From the NCBI RefSeq assembly GCF_019219075.1, contig NZ_JAHUWJ010000001.1:558001-622000 (forward strand): 64,000 nucleotides of DNA, in the 5' to 3' direction. This document shows, piece after piece, positions 43,214-52,361 of the stretch (its first letter is position 1; each line of letters opens with the position of its first letter). Source of the stretch: Chitinophaga sp. sic0106. GTDB lineage: Bacteria > Bacteroidota > Bacteroidia > Chitinophagales > Chitinophagaceae. The position numbers and the translations under genes were made by a program. The notes beneath the pieces are model-generated. The model ran no database searches. It was not told where the DNA came from and was given only the letters and a program-made list of their open reading frames with translations.

Positions 43214-45953
43214 GGGCCTACTGGCTATAGCATTATGTTGTGGCGCCGGGTTCCGTGTATCCGCACAAGTTAAAGATACCGTACCCCCACCTCCAACACC
43301 TGCTGATCCTCAGTACACATTCCCCAGCAATGTGAGTACCCCGCAACAGTACGAGATTGCAGATATTACCGTAACCGGTACCCAATATCTCGATAAGTCA
43401 TTACTGCTGTCTCTGTCCGGCCTCAATGTAGGCGATAAGGTGGTATTCCCAGGTGGCGATCAGTTCGCAAAAGCTTTGCAGAGCCTATGGTCACAGCGCC
43501 TGTTTGCAGGAGCTTCCATCAATGTTACCAAAATCGAGGACGGTAAGATCTGGCTGGAAATCGACCTGGTGGAAATGCCCCGTATCGGTAGCTTCGCTTT
43601 CAAGGGCATTAAAAAGTCCGAGGCAGATGAAATCTCCGGTAAAGCCGGCATTCGTAAAGGAAATGTGCTGAGTGAAGGTGTTAAACAGAATGTAATCGGT
43701 GTTGTACATAAGTACTATGCGGATAAAGGCTTTGGTAATGCTACCATCCGCGTGGATCAGCGTATCGACAGCGGCTCCGTAAACAGTGCCATTATCGTTT
43801 TCACCATCGATAAAGGAAATAAAACCCGCATCAATAACATCAACATCGTTGATAACTACAATATTGCGGATAACAAGCTGAAAAAGCGCATGAAGGGTAC
43901 CAAGGAAATGACCCACATTACCTTGCACCCCGACAGAGAAGTACTCTACAAGGATTCCATCCCGCAGCCGGATAACTTCTGGCAAACTTATGGCTTCCTG
44001 CAGCCTACCAGGGCACTGGACCAGCTGGACCCGTACTTCCGCTTTAAACTTTTTAGCTCTGCCAAATTCAACGAAGGCAAATACATTGAAGATAAAGGTA
44101 AGCTGATCGCTTACTACAATAAGAATGGTTACAGGGATGCGTTACTGGTAAAGGACACGACCTATAAATCTGCCAGCAAAAACCTGAATATTGATATCCA
44201 GGTTTCTGAAGGTAAAAAGTACTACTTCGGGGATATTACCTGGAAAGGGAATGTAAGGTATAACGACTCTACCCTGACCAAAATCCTCGGTATCAAAAAA
44301 GGAGATATCTACAACCTGGAACTGCTGGAAAAGCGCCTGGGTAAACAAATGTCGCAGGAAGGTGGTGATATCACCAGCTACTACATGGACTATGGTTACC
44401 TGTTCTTCCAGATTGATCCGGTTGAAACAGCGATCCATGGCGATACCATCGATTATGAAATCAGATTGCGCGAAGGGCCGCAGGCTACTATTAAGGAAGT
44501 ACGTATCGCGGGTAACGAAAAAACCAACGAACACGTAATTCGCCGTGAGCTGCGTACCATTCCGGGGGAGAAGTTCTCCCGCCAGGATCTGATCCGTTCT
44601 AACCGTGAGATTGCCAACCTGGGTTTCTTCAACCCTGAAAAAATTGGTATGAACCCGGTACCAAACGTACAGGATGGTACAGTGGATATTGATTATACGG
44701 TAGAAGAGAAAGCAAACGACCAGCTGGAGCTTTCCGCGGGCTGGGGTGGTTATATCGGTCTGACCGGTACCCTCGGTGTTACCTTCAACAACTTCTCCCT
44801 GAGAAACATCTTCAGGAAAGAAACCTGGGACCCGTTACCAAGTGGTGATGGCCAGAAACTTTCTATCCGTGTTTCTTCCAACGGTAAGGCATATCGTTCG
44901 TACAACTTCTCTTTCACTGAGCCATGGCTGGGTGGTAAGAAAAGGAATATGCTGAGTGTGAGCTTCTATAGCAGCTATCAGAACCCGTATGCTTACAACG
45001 ATTACTACAAACAACTGTATAACGATACCACTACCTCGCCAAATGGTAGCTTCCGTGTACTGGGTGCCTCTGTGGCGCTGGGTAAGCAGTTGAAATGGCC
45101 GGATGACTATTTCTCCCTGCAATATTCCCTGAACTATCAGCAGTATCGGTTGAAGAACTATAACTACTTCGGTATTCCGGGTTTTGCAACAGGTAATGCG
45201 AATAACATCAACCTGAAACTGCAGTTTGCACGTTCTTCCGTGGATCAGCAGATCTTCCCGCGCAGTGGTTCCAACTTTATGCTGAGTGCGCAGTTTACGC
45301 CGCCGTATTCCTTACTGCACCCTGATAAAGACTACAAGGCAGAGCCAATTGCGGAGCAGTTCAAACTTATCGAGTATCAGAAGTATCGTTTCAACGCCGA
45401 GTGGTACGTGCCTTTGAGCAAGCCAATGGGTAGTGATAATAAAACGTTCGTGTTGAAAGTGGCTGCCAAATTCGGTTATATTGGCCGTTACAATAACAGA
45501 ACTACCTTATCACCATTTGGCCGCTTCGAGCTGGGGGGCGATGGTTTGAGTAACTTTGCGATCTACGACCGTGATATCATTTCCCAGAGAGGTTATCCGG
45601 TGTATTATACCTCCAATCCGAATATCAATCCTGAAAGCGGTCAGCCGGTGGGTTACGAAGGTTTCACTGTATTCAACAAGTACGTGATGGAGCTGCGTTA
45701 TCCTTTCAGTCTGAACCCAAGTTCAACCATCTTTGGTCTGGCTTTCGTGGAAGCTGCAAACGGCTATCGTGATATCCAGGATTACAATCCATTCAGGCTG
45801 CGTCGCTCTGCTGGTCTGGGTATGCGCTTCTACCTGCCTATGTTTGGCTTACTTGGATTTGACTATGGTATAGGATTTGACAGGATACAGCCTGGTCAGG
45901 GTCTGAAGAACGCGGCTAAGTTTACCTTTATGCTCGGTTTCGAACCCGAATAA
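43194..45953 (+). CDS. bamA: Outer-membrane protein assembly factor BamA
   Basis: Central Omp85 protein that inserts beta-barrels in the outer membrane, 919 aa. The ATG at 43194 starts a signal peptide (KGLLAIALCCGAGFRVSAQ); the open frame above it is inside uppS. POTRA repeats span about residues 45-480 (for example IADITVTGTQYLDKSLLLSLSG and ATIKEVRIAGNEKTNEHVIRREL). The barrel fills the rest, with the conserved RGY motif in IISQRGYPVYY and a C-terminal KFTFMLGFEPE strand. Compared with enteric BamA (about 810 aa) the POTRA part is enlarged. Confidence 0.95.
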   Translation: MKKLFPKGLLAIALCCGAGFRVSAQVKDTVPPPPTPADPQYTFPSNVSTPQQYEIADITVTGTQYLDKSLLLSLSGLNVGDKVVFPGGDQFAKALQSLWSQRLFAGASINVTKIEDGKIWLEIDLVEMPRIGSFAFKGIKKSEADEISGKAGIRKGNVLSEGVKQNVIGVVHKYYADKGFGNATIRVDQRIDSGSVNSAIIVFTIDKGNKTRINNINIVDNYNIADNKLKKRMKGTKEMTHITLHPDREVLYKDSIPQPDNFWQTYGFLQPTRALDQLDPYFRFKLFSSAKFNEGKYIEDKGKLIAYYNKNGYRDALLVKDTTYKSASKNLNIDIQVSEGKKYYFGDITWKGNVRYNDSTLTKILGIKKGDIYNLELLEKRLGKQMSQEGGDITSYYMDYGYLFFQIDPVETAIHGDTIDYEIRLREGPQATIKEVRIAGNEKTNEHVIRRELRTIPGEKFSRQDLIRSNREIANLGFFNPEKIGMNPVPNVQDGTVDIDYTVEEKANDQLELSAGWGGYIGLTGTLGVTFNNFSLRNIFRKETWDPLPSGDGQKLSIRVSSNGKAYRSYNFSFTEPWLGGKKRNMLSVSFYSSYQNPYAYNDYYKQLYNDTTTSPNGSFRVLGASVALGKQLKWPDDYFSLQYSLNYQQYRLKNYNYFGIPGFATGNANNINLKLQFARSSVDQQIFPRSGSNFMLSAQFTPPYSLLHPDKDYKAEPIAEQFKLIEYQKYRFNAEWYVPLSKPMGSDNKTFVLKVAAKFGYIGRYNNRTTLSPFGRFELGGDGLSNFAIYDRDIISQRGYPVYYTSNPNINPESGQPVGYEGFTVFNKYVMELRYPFSLNPSSTIFGLAFVEAANGYRDIQDYNPFRLRRSAGLGMRFYLPMFGLLGFDYGIGFDRIQPGQGLKNAAKFTFMLGFEPE

Positions 45954-46022
45954 TGAGAAAATAAATTATATATTGCATGAATTAAACCGGCTAGCCGGGA
46001 TGCAGTTTAAATCCTATGTAGC

Positions 46023-46538
46023 ATGAAGAAAATATTTATTACAATGGCCTTTATACTGGCCGCAGCGTGGGGAGCAAGTGCACAGCGCTATTGTGTGATA
46101 GATACAAAATATATACTTGAAAGTATTCCTGAGTATAAGGAATCGCAGACAAAACTGGATGCTGTTGCAGAGCAATGGCAGAAAGAAATTGATGCCAAGT
46201 TTCAGGAGGTAGATAAGATGTATAAGTCTTATCAGGCGGAGCAGGTAATGCTCACCGAAGAGTTAAAGCAGAAGAGAGAGGCCGAAATAGTAGCGAAGGA
46301 GAAAGATGCCAAAGACCTGCAGAAGAAACGTTTCGGTTATGAGGGCGATTTGTTTAAGAAGAGAGAGGAGTTAGTAAAGCCTATTCAGGACAGAATATAT
46401 AATGCCGTGCAGAAACTGGCAGCTGGTAGAATGTTTGATTTCGTACTGGACAAGTCAGGCGGCGCAACCGTTATATTTTACGATCCTAAACTGGATAAAA
46501 GTGACGAGATTCTCAAATCCCTCGGCGTAAAGAAATAA
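46023..46538 (+). CDS. OmpH/Skp family periplasmic chaperone, first copy
   Basis: Periplasmic chaperone of 171 aa carrying unfolded outer-membrane proteins to BamA. Signal peptide (IFITMAFILAAAWGASAQ), then the conserved start RYCVIDTKYILESIPEY, a long charged coiled coil (about residues 40-125, VDKMYKSYQAEQVMLTEELKQKREAE) and a C-terminal strand VLDKSGGATVIFYDPKLD. It lies 69 nt after bamA; the gap contains a 12-bp CCGGCTAGCCGG palindrome (45987-45998). Confidence 0.9.
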   Translation: MKKIFITMAFILAAAWGASAQRYCVIDTKYILESIPEYKESQTKLDAVAEQWQKEIDAKFQEVDKMYKSYQAEQVMLTEELKQKREAEIVAKEKDAKDLQKKRFGYEGDLFKKREELVKPIQDRIYNAVQKLAAGRMFDFVLDKSGGATVIFYDPKLDKSDEILKSLGVKK

Positions 46539-46596
46539 AGCTGGCACCTATTTTTTAACTATAAGTATTTAAATTTTTTTAAACACAGACAACATC

Positions 46597-47106
46597 ATGA
46601 AGAAGTTCGTTATTATTGCTTTTGTGGCAGTATCCGGTTTGTTCAGCGTAAATGCAATGGCACAGGCTAAAATAGCGCATATCAATGCTCAGGCACTGGT
46701 AACTGCAATGCCTGAAACTGCAAAAGCAGAAACTGATTTGCAAACATTTGCTAAATCGCTCGAAGGAGACGGTAAAGCGATGTATGATGAATATCAGAAG
46801 AAACTCGCAGAATTCAATGAGAAAGCAGCAAGCATGACTGATAATATGAAAGAGATCAAAGCTAAAGATCTGCAGGATATCCAGAAACGTATCCAGGACT
46901 ACAGCGAAGCTTCTCAGAACAAAATTCAGGAAAAACAGGCTCAGCTGCTGAAACCAATCTACGATAAAGCCCGCAAAGCTATCGAAGATGTAGCTAAAGA
47001 AAAAGGTTACGGTTATGTGATCGATAACAGCAACGGTATGCTGCTGGTTTCTCCTGCAGGTGACGATATCCTCGTTCCTGTAAAGACTAAACTGGGTATC
47101 AAATAA
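46597..47106 (+). CDS. OmpH/Skp family periplasmic chaperone, second copy
   Basis: Tandem paralogue of the preceding gene, 169 aa. Signal peptide (FVIIAFVAVSGLFSVNAMAQ), KIAHINAQALVTAMPET, coiled coil (about 45-115) and the end GYGYVIDNSNGMLLVSPAGDDI. Both copies keep the Skp layout, but their coiled-coil charges differ, suggesting an old duplication with separate roles or hetero-oligomers (inference). A clear terminator follows, ending the uppS-bamA-ompH unit. Confidence 0.9.
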   Translation: MKKFVIIAFVAVSGLFSVNAMAQAKIAHINAQALVTAMPETAKAETDLQTFAKSLEGDGKAMYDEYQKKLAEFNEKAASMTDNMKEIKAKDLQDIQKRIQDYSEASQNKIQEKQAQLLKPIYDKARKAIEDVAKEKGYGYVIDNSNGMLLVSPAGDDILVPVKTKLGIK

Positions 47107-47127
47107 TTGATAATCAATATATTGAAG

Positions 47128-47160
47128 ATGGAATGTGGTCTGATTCCACATTCCATTTTT
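47128..47160 (+). terminator. Intrinsic terminator after ompH
   Basis: Perfect 11-bp stem ATGGAATGTGG (47128-47138) / CCACATTCCAT (47146-47156), 7-nt loop, T-tract. Confidence 0.9.
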
Positions 47161-47200
47161 ATTTTCCGGCAATAATTTTCGCATTTCAAAAAAAATCTGC

Positions 47201-47208
47201 TACCTTTG
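47201..47208 (+). promoter_or_regulatory. Candidate -7 box (TACCTTTG) for rpmH-rnpA-yidD
   Basis: Exact TAnnTTTG match 71 nt before the rpmH ATG, downstream of the ompH terminator. The -33 region reads TTTTCG rather than TTG. Confidence 0.5.
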
Positions 47209-47279
47209 CCTTCCGTTTTAAAAAACAGTTTCCCTTAACGGGAGTTTTAGTATAGTACAGGTAAAAACAATTAAAAGAA

Positions 47280-47435
47280 ATGAAACGTACTTTTCAACCG
47301 CATAACAGACGCAGAAAGAGCGTTCACGGCTTCAGAAAGAGAATGGAAACTGCTAATGGCCGTAAGGTACTGGCTTCCCGTAGAGCAAAAGGTCGTAAGA
47401 AGCTGACTGTTTCTGACGAGCGTAAGCTGAAATAA
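47280..47435 (+). CDS. rpmH: 50S ribosomal protein L34
   Basis: Very basic 51-residue protein of the large ribosomal subunit: [18 protein letters not shown], then [21 protein letters not shown]. This is the canonical L34 pattern with a short C-terminal extension ([10 protein letters not shown]). It precedes rnpA by 23 nt, the conserved bacterial rpmH-rnpA order. AAAAG (47275-47279 region) upstream gives only a weak ribosome-binding site, normal for Bacteroidota. Confidence 0.97.
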   Translation: MKRTFQPHNRRRKSVHGFRKRMETANGRKVLASRRAKGRKKLTVSDERKLK

Positions 47436-47458
47436 TTAGTAGCTAAATACTATTTGCC

Positions 47459-47878
47459 ATAAAAACTTATTCTTTTAAAAAGGAAGAAAGGTTAAAAAGC
47501 AGAAAACTTATTGAAACGCTTTTTCGGGAAGGAAAAGCGTTTTCTGTTTTTCCGTACAGGGTGGTTTATATGCCGGTAGATGAACTGCCTGTAAATAAAT
47601 ACCCTGTACAGGTAGGCTTTAGCGCCTCTACACGCCGGTTCCCACATGCTACCGACAGAAACCGGGTCAAACGACTGACCCGTGAAGCCTGGCGCCTGGA
47701 AAAGCACCAGCTCTATGACCAGCTGTCCGCACAGTCGCGCAAACTGGCGGTGTTCCTGATCTACACCGACAAAAATATCCAGCCCTTTTCTACCGTTCAG
47801 AGCAAAATTTCGGTAATTTTAAGGAAACTGGCAGCCACCGGAGAACCTCCTGTTCCCACCGCTGCCTCCCATTCCTAA
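47459..47878 (+). CDS. rnpA: Ribonuclease P protein component, apparent AUA start
   Basis: Protein subunit of the tRNA 5'-processing ribozyme. The C-terminal RNR motif is intact (ATDRNRVKRLTREAWRL), preceded by VGFSASTRRFPHA. The conserved N-terminal part is encoded upstream as KTYSFKKEERLKSRKLIETL then FREGKAFSVFPYRVVYM, but between the in-frame stop at 47444 and the GTG at 47561 there is no ATG, GTG or TTG. The GTG would delete about 34 conserved residues. ATA at 47459 gives the family-like start MKTYSFKKEERLKS and 139 aa. A sequencing error (ATG to ATA) is the alternative. Confidence 0.85.
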   Translation: MKTYSFKKEERLKSRKLIETLFREGKAFSVFPYRVVYMPVDELPVNKYPVQVGFSASTRRFPHATDRNRVKRLTREAWRLEKHQLYDQLSAQSRKLAVFLIYTDKNIQPFSTVQSKISVILRKLAATGEPPVPTAASHS

Positions 47879-47897
47879 TTATTGATAAAAGTAGTTT

Positions 47898-48128
47898 ATG
47901 AACCGTGTTGTGCGTTGGTTGGGTTATCCTTTTATATTCCTCATTAAACTTTATCAGTGGCTGATCTCCCCGTGGCTGGGAGCCAAATGCCGCTATACCC
48001 CTTCCTGTTCCCATTACGGACTCGAAGCCTTTAAAAAATATGGCCTCTTCAAAGGAGGCTATCTCACCATAAAGCGTATCTTGTCATGCCACCCCTGGGG
48101 CGGCCACGGTTATGACCCAGTGCCATAA
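47898..48128 (+). CDS. yidD: Membrane protein insertion efficiency factor YidD
   Basis: Small peripheral membrane protein (76 aa) that assists YidC-dependent insertion. The family signature [30 protein letters not shown] and [13 protein letters not shown] is complete, with an N-terminal amphipathic helix. It follows rnpA by 19 nt, the usual rpmH-rnpA-yidD order; yidC itself is not next in line. Confidence 0.96.
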   Translation: MNRVVRWLGYPFIFLIKLYQWLISPWLGAKCRYTPSCSHYGLEAFKKYGLFKGGYLTIKRILSCHPWGGHGYDPVP

Positions 48129-48167
48129 CCCGCCATCGACTATTTGTTCAACTATCGCAACCTTCTT

Positions 48168-49844
48168 ATGGGTAACTTCCTTACCAGAAAAAAGAAACTC
48201 ATCTGCGGCATCCTGGTGCTGCTGATCACCGCTACCGGTATATTCGCCTTTGACGAAAACAATAAATACTTCCTGATCGTCAAAAACCTGGATATTTTCG
48301 CCGCTTTCTACCGCGAGCTGGATACTTACTACGTAGATGATCTGCCGCCGGAAAAGACTATCCAAAAGGGGATTGAGGCTATATTGGATGAAACGGATCC
48401 ATATACCGACTTTATCGCCGAAGAAAACCTCGATGAGCTTAAATACATGGCCACCGGCAAATATGGTGGCGTAGGGGCTTCCATCAACACTAATGGCGAC
48501 TGGACCAGCATTACCGACGTATATCCCGGCAGCCCTATGGATAAAGCCAACGTAAAGCCCGGTGATATCATCGAATCAATGGACGGCAAATCCATGAAAA
48601 ACATCCCGCAGGACAGTATCAGCAAGCTCCTGAAAGGGAACCCGGGTACTACCCTCGATATCGTATTCCGCCACCCGCTGACCAATGCTACCACCACCAA
48701 AAAGATAGCACGACAGGAAATTAATGTGAAACCGGTATCCTACTCAGGATTTGTGAAAAACGATATTGGATACATCAAAATGACCCAGTTCACCGAAAAC
48801 TCCGGTGACATGGTGCGTAAAGCCTTTGAACAACTTAAACGTACTAACCCGAACATTAAAGGCGTGATCCTGGACCTGCGCGGTAATCCCGGCGGCCTCC
48901 TCGATGAAGCAGTGACCGTTGCCAATACTTTCGTTGATAAAAATAAACTGATCGTAAGTACACGTGGGAAAGTGAAAAACTGGGACCGTACCTATGAAAC
49001 AAGTGGTGCTCCTGCTGATGTACATGTTCCATTAGCAATCCTTACCAGTCGCACTTCCGCATCCGCTTCCGAAATTGTGGCAGGCTCCATGCAGGACCTG
49101 GATCGCGGCATCGTTGTAGGTCAGCGCTCTTATGGTAAAGGACTCGTACAAACCACCCGCAGTTTGCCCTATAACACCAAACTGAAAGTAACGACGGCAA
49201 AATATTATACGCCCAGTGGTCGCTGCATCCAGGCTATCGACTACTCCCACCGTGGAGAAGATGGCAGTGTGGACTATGTAGCCGACTCCATGCGGAAATC
49301 GTTTAAAACCATCAGCGGCCGAACCGTGAAAGATGGTGGCGGAATAGAGCCGGACGCAAAAGTAGATCCTACCTACCTGAGCCCGGTAGCTATATCGCTG
49401 TTGCGTAAACAGTTCATTTTCGACTATGGTACACAGTATTACTACAACCATCCGAAAATTGCTGCTGCTACTGCGTTTAGCTTTACTGACGCTGATTTCG
49501 ACGATTTTGAACGTTTCCTGGAGAACAAGGACTATAGCTATAAAACACGTAGTGAAGATGCCCTGGAATCTTTCAAAACCACTGCCCAAAAAGAAAAATA
49601 TTATGATGCAGTGTCCAAAGACCTGGAGTTGCTGGAGCAAAAGCTGAAGCACGACAAAAAACAGGACCTGTTGAAAAATAAGGAAGAGATCAAACGCCTC
49701 CTCGAAGAGGAGATCGTAAACCGGTATTACATGATGGAAGGCCGCATTGCTAAAAGCCTCCAGTCAGACAATGAAGTGAACAGAGCCATCGCATTACTGG
49801 TGGATCAGCCGGCATATAAGAAATTGCTGGCGCCGGCAAAATAA
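48168..49844 (+). CDS. S41 family carboxy-terminal processing peptidase
   Basis: Periplasmic Tsp/CtpA-type serine protease of 558 aa. One N-terminal membrane anchor or signal (KLICGILVLLITATGIFAF). PDZ domain about residues 75-165 (GGVGASINTNGDWTSITDVYPGSPMDKANVKPGDIIESMDG). Catalytic core with DLRGNPGGLLDEA, then TSASASEIVAGSMQDLDRG (Ser) and GQRSYGKGLVQ (Lys). A C-terminal charged helical extension (about 440-558) goes beyond the core. ATG at 48168 gives the signal sequence; an in-frame TTG at 48144 is less likely. Confidence 0.93.
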   Translation: MGNFLTRKKKLICGILVLLITATGIFAFDENNKYFLIVKNLDIFAAFYRELDTYYVDDLPPEKTIQKGIEAILDETDPYTDFIAEENLDELKYMATGKYGGVGASINTNGDWTSITDVYPGSPMDKANVKPGDIIESMDGKSMKNIPQDSISKLLKGNPGTTLDIVFRHPLTNATTTKKIARQEINVKPVSYSGFVKNDIGYIKMTQFTENSGDMVRKAFEQLKRTNPNIKGVILDLRGNPGGLLDEAVTVANTFVDKNKLIVSTRGKVKNWDRTYETSGAPADVHVPLAILTSRTSASASEIVAGSMQDLDRGIVVGQRSYGKGLVQTTRSLPYNTKLKVTTAKYYTPSGRCIQAIDYSHRGEDGSVDYVADSMRKSFKTISGRTVKDGGGIEPDAKVDPTYLSPVAISLLRKQFIFDYGTQYYYNHPKIAAATAFSFTDADFDDFERFLENKDYSYKTRSEDALESFKTTAQKEKYYDAVSKDLELLEQKLKHDKKQDLLKNKEEIKRLLEEEIVNRYYMMEGRIAKSLQSDNEVNRAIALLVDQPAYKKLLAPAK

Positions 49845-49862
49845 GTTGGCAGATATTTTTTT

Positions 49863-49909
49863 GGGAAGGAATCTACCGGGCCTGGGTCCGGTTGATTCCT
49901 TCCCTTTTT
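49863..49909 (+). terminator. Intrinsic terminator after the S41 protease
   Basis: GGGAAGGAATC (49863-49873) / GATTCCTTCCC (49894-49904), perfect 11 bp with an inner ACCGG/CCGGT pair, then TTTTT. Confidence 0.88.
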
Positions 49910-49984
49910 GCTGCTGGCTGAAGGCCGGCAGCCTCGGTTATCCCCGCGGTTTTTGCATCTGCCGCAGGCGGATGAAAAAACCGC
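49910..49984. repeat. Twin hairpins with GAA and GCA loops
   Basis: Directly behind the terminator. Hairpin 1: 10-bp arms GCTGCTGGCT (49910-49919) and GGCCGGCAGC (49923-49932), two wobbles, loop GAA. Hairpin 2: 18-bp arms 49946-49963 and 49967-49984, one mismatch and one wobble, loop GCA. The second arm pair includes TTTTTGCATC, the same word as in the 18600 hairpin. Confidence 0.7.
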
Positions 49985-50074
49985 CTATGTAAAACTTCTC
50001 CCTATACTTTGCAAGTATTGGCAATTGTCCCTATCTTAAGCTATCATCATTTTCAACAAGCTAAAAGGGTACTC

Positions 50075-51457
50075 ATGCCAGTCAATTCCAACGAAAACTC
50101 CCGCAGGAATTTTATCAGCAAATTTGCCAAAGGGGTAGTAGGCGCATCACTGCTCCCCAACATCATTACGGCGGCTGATAGAAAGCGGAACATCGAATCA
50201 CTATCACGACTAAACGAAAGGTACAGTGCCAATGATCAGATCCAGATTGCACTCATTGGTGCCGGCGGTATGGGCACAGCAGATGCCAACACTGCCATTA
50301 CTGTACCGGGCGTTAAGCTGATTGCAGCCTGCGACCTGTACGATGGCCGACTGGCCGATGCCAAAAAGAAATGGGGTAATGACATCTTCACTACCCGCAA
50401 TTACAATGAAATACTGGATCGTAAAGACATCGATGCCGTTATCATTGCTACGCCTGACTTCTGGCATAAAGAGATATCTGTGGCTGCCATGAACAAAGGA
50501 AAGTCTGTTTACTGCGAAAAGCCAATGGTACACGATATCACAGAAGGTCCGGCAGTAGTAGATGCGCAAAAGCGTAACAACGTGGTATACCAGGTGGGTA
50601 GCCAGGGTATGAGCTCCCTGGGTAATGAAAAAGCCAGGCAGCTGCTGGCAGAAGGTGCTATTGGTAAGCTCAATTACGCAGAGGGTTTCTGGGCACGCAT
50701 GTCGCCAACAGGCGCATGGCAATACCCGATTCCTGCAGATGCCTCTACCAAAACGGTGGACTGGGAAGCCTACCTGAAAAACGCACCTAAGCGCGATTTC
50801 GACCCGCTACGTTTCTTCCGCTGGCGTAACTACCGTGACTATGGTACCGGCGTATCCGGCGACCTGTTCGTGCACCTGTTTTCAAGCCTGCATTTCGTAA
50901 CCGGCTCCATAGGGCCCGACAAAGTAATGGCTACCGGTGGGCTGCGTTACTGGAAAGATGGAAGGGAAGTACCAGATATCATGCTGGGTATGTTCGACTA
51001 TCCTGAAACTGCTATTCATCCTGCGTTTAACCTGTCGCTCCGCGTGAACTTCGTGGACGGTACCGGTGGTACCAACTACCTCAGAATGGTGGGTAGCGAA
51101 GGCTCTATGACGGTGGAGTGGGATAAGGTGACGCTTTATAAAAACCGCAACGAAGCGGATAACAATGATCCGCTGACCGCTGCTAAGAACAATGTTAATA
51201 CCGGAAAATCGTATGTGTATGACCGTAAGTCCATGCTGCCACCGGAGAAGCTGGTGTATGAAGCAGAGCAGGGCTACAAAGGGGCGCACTTCGATCACTT
51301 CTATAATCTGTTCAATGCGATGCGTAACAAAGGTAAGGTAGCAGAAGATCCATTATTTGGCTTCCGCGCTGCAGCGCCTGCATTGCTGTGTAACGACAGC
51401 TATTTCAATAACAAGATCATCAAATGGGACCCAAACAACCTTAAAGTAGTGAGCTAA
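50075..51457 (+). CDS. Gfo/Idh/MocA family oxidoreductase, exported
   Basis: NAD(P)-dependent sugar oxidoreductase of 460 aa. Twin-arginine-type N-terminus (ENSRRNFISKFAKGVVGASLLP). Rossmann domain: IQIALIGAGGMGTADANTAI, LIAACDLYDGR, DAVIIATPDFWHKEIS, and the signature VYCEKPMVHD with catalytic Lys. C-terminal beta domain follows. Such proteins in Bacteroidota oxidise C3 of glycosides or act on inositols. The next gene, 13 nt on, encodes a DUF1080 lipoprotein, the usual partner (3-keto-disaccharide hydrolase), so the pair probably processes 3-keto sugars. Confidence 0.92.
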   Translation: MPVNSNENSRRNFISKFAKGVVGASLLPNIITAADRKRNIESLSRLNERYSANDQIQIALIGAGGMGTADANTAITVPGVKLIAACDLYDGRLADAKKKWGNDIFTTRNYNEILDRKDIDAVIIATPDFWHKEISVAAMNKGKSVYCEKPMVHDITEGPAVVDAQKRNNVVYQVGSQGMSSLGNEKARQLLAEGAIGKLNYAEGFWARMSPTGAWQYPIPADASTKTVDWEAYLKNAPKRDFDPLRFFRWRNYRDYGTGVSGDLFVHLFSSLHFVTGSIGPDKVMATGGLRYWKDGREVPDIMLGMFDYPETAIHPAFNLSLRVNFVDGTGGTNYLRMVGSEGSMTVEWDKVTLYKNRNEADNNDPLTAAKNNVNTGKSYVYDRKSMLPPEKLVYEAEQGYKGAHFDHFYNLFNAMRNKGKVAEDPLFGFRAAAPALLCNDSYFNNKIIKWDPNNLKVVS

Positions 51458-51470
51458 AAAATTAAATAGT

Positions 51471-52268
51471 ATGAACATGAAAAAATTTATTGTACCCGTA
51501 TTATCAGCCGTGGTGTTAACTGCTGCTTCCTGCGGGGGAGCCAACAATAGCTCCAGCGCTGATTCCGTGAAGGTGGAAAAAACCGATACCGCCGCAGTCG
51601 CTGCGGTAACAGCATCTGCAACCGATAACGTGCTCACCGATGCTGAGAAGGCAGAAGGATGGCAGCTGTTATTTAACGGTACCAGCAAAGATGGCTGGCA
51701 TGGCTACAAAGGAAAAACTACCGAAACCTGGCTGGTGGAAAATGGTATTCTGCATTGCGTAGGCAGCGACACCGATAAAAGCGATAAGCGTGCGGACCTC
51801 ACCAGTGATAAAGCGTTTGAAAACTTTGAACTGGATGCCGACTGGAAGCTGGCGGCCAAAGGTAATTCTGGTATCTTGTACCTGGTTACAGAAGAATTTG
51901 ATGCACCTTATTTGAGTGGTCCGGAATACCAGATCATCGATGATAATAACTTCCCGGAAAAGCTGGAGGACTGGCAGAAAACAGGTGCTAACTACGCTAT
52001 GAACCCTCCGTTGGTAGCGGCTTCTAACCCAATCGGGGAGTGGAACCATACTAAAATCACCGTTAATAAAGGCCATGTGGAACATTGGCTGAACGGGCAG
52101 AAAACGGCGGAATATACCATCAACAGTCCTGAGTGGAAGAGGAGCAAGGAGACCGGTAAATGGAAAGATGCAGCCGGATACGGCAAGGCTTCCAAGGGGA
52201 TGATTGCGCTACAGGATCATGGCAGCGAAATCTGGTTTAAGAACGTGAAAATTAAAGAATTGAAGTAG
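51471..52268 (+). CDS. DUF1080 (3-keto-disaccharide hydrolase) lipoprotein
   Basis: Lipoprotein of 265 aa: signal with VVLTAASCGGANNSS (lipidated Cys), a Ser/Ala/Thr-rich linker, then the concanavalin-like DUF1080 domain from about residue 55 (GWQLLFNGTSKDGWHGY, FELDADWKLAAKGNSGILYL, GPEYQIIDD, GEWNHTKITVNKGHVEHWLNG, IALQDHGSEIWFKNVKIK). Family members cleave 3-keto glycosides. The ATG at 51471 or at 51477 may be used. Placed behind the oxidoreductase in one unit; a bidirectional terminator follows. Confidence 0.9.
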   Translation: MNMKKFIVPVLSAVVLTAASCGGANNSSSADSVKVEKTDTAAVAAVTASATDNVLTDAEKAEGWQLLFNGTSKDGWHGYKGKTTETWLVENGILHCVGSDTDKSDKRADLTSDKAFENFELDADWKLAAKGNSGILYLVTEEFDAPYLSGPEYQIIDDNNFPEKLEDWQKTGANYAMNPPLVAASNPIGEWNHTKITVNKGHVEHWLNGQKTAEYTINSPEWKRSKETGKWKDAAGYGKASKGMIALQDHGSEIWFKNVKIKELK

Positions 52269-52310
52269 GGGATACTGCCAGGTGCAGTTTACATCTCCCT
52301 AAAACAAAAT

Positions 52311-52347
52311 AAAAAACCTCCCTGATAGATACCAGGGAGGTTTTTTT
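52311..52347. terminator. Bidirectional terminator between DUF1080 and sod genes
   Basis: AAAAAACCTCCCTG (52311-52324) / CAGGGAGGTTTTTT (52333-52346), perfect, 8-nt loop, T-tract on both strands. Confidence 0.9.
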
Positions 52348-52361
52348 ATCAGGTAGTATCC

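Noticed and set aside
47561..47878. Shorter rnpA frame starting at GTG 47561
   Set aside because: It would lack about 34 conserved N-terminal residues that are clearly encoded in frame upstream.
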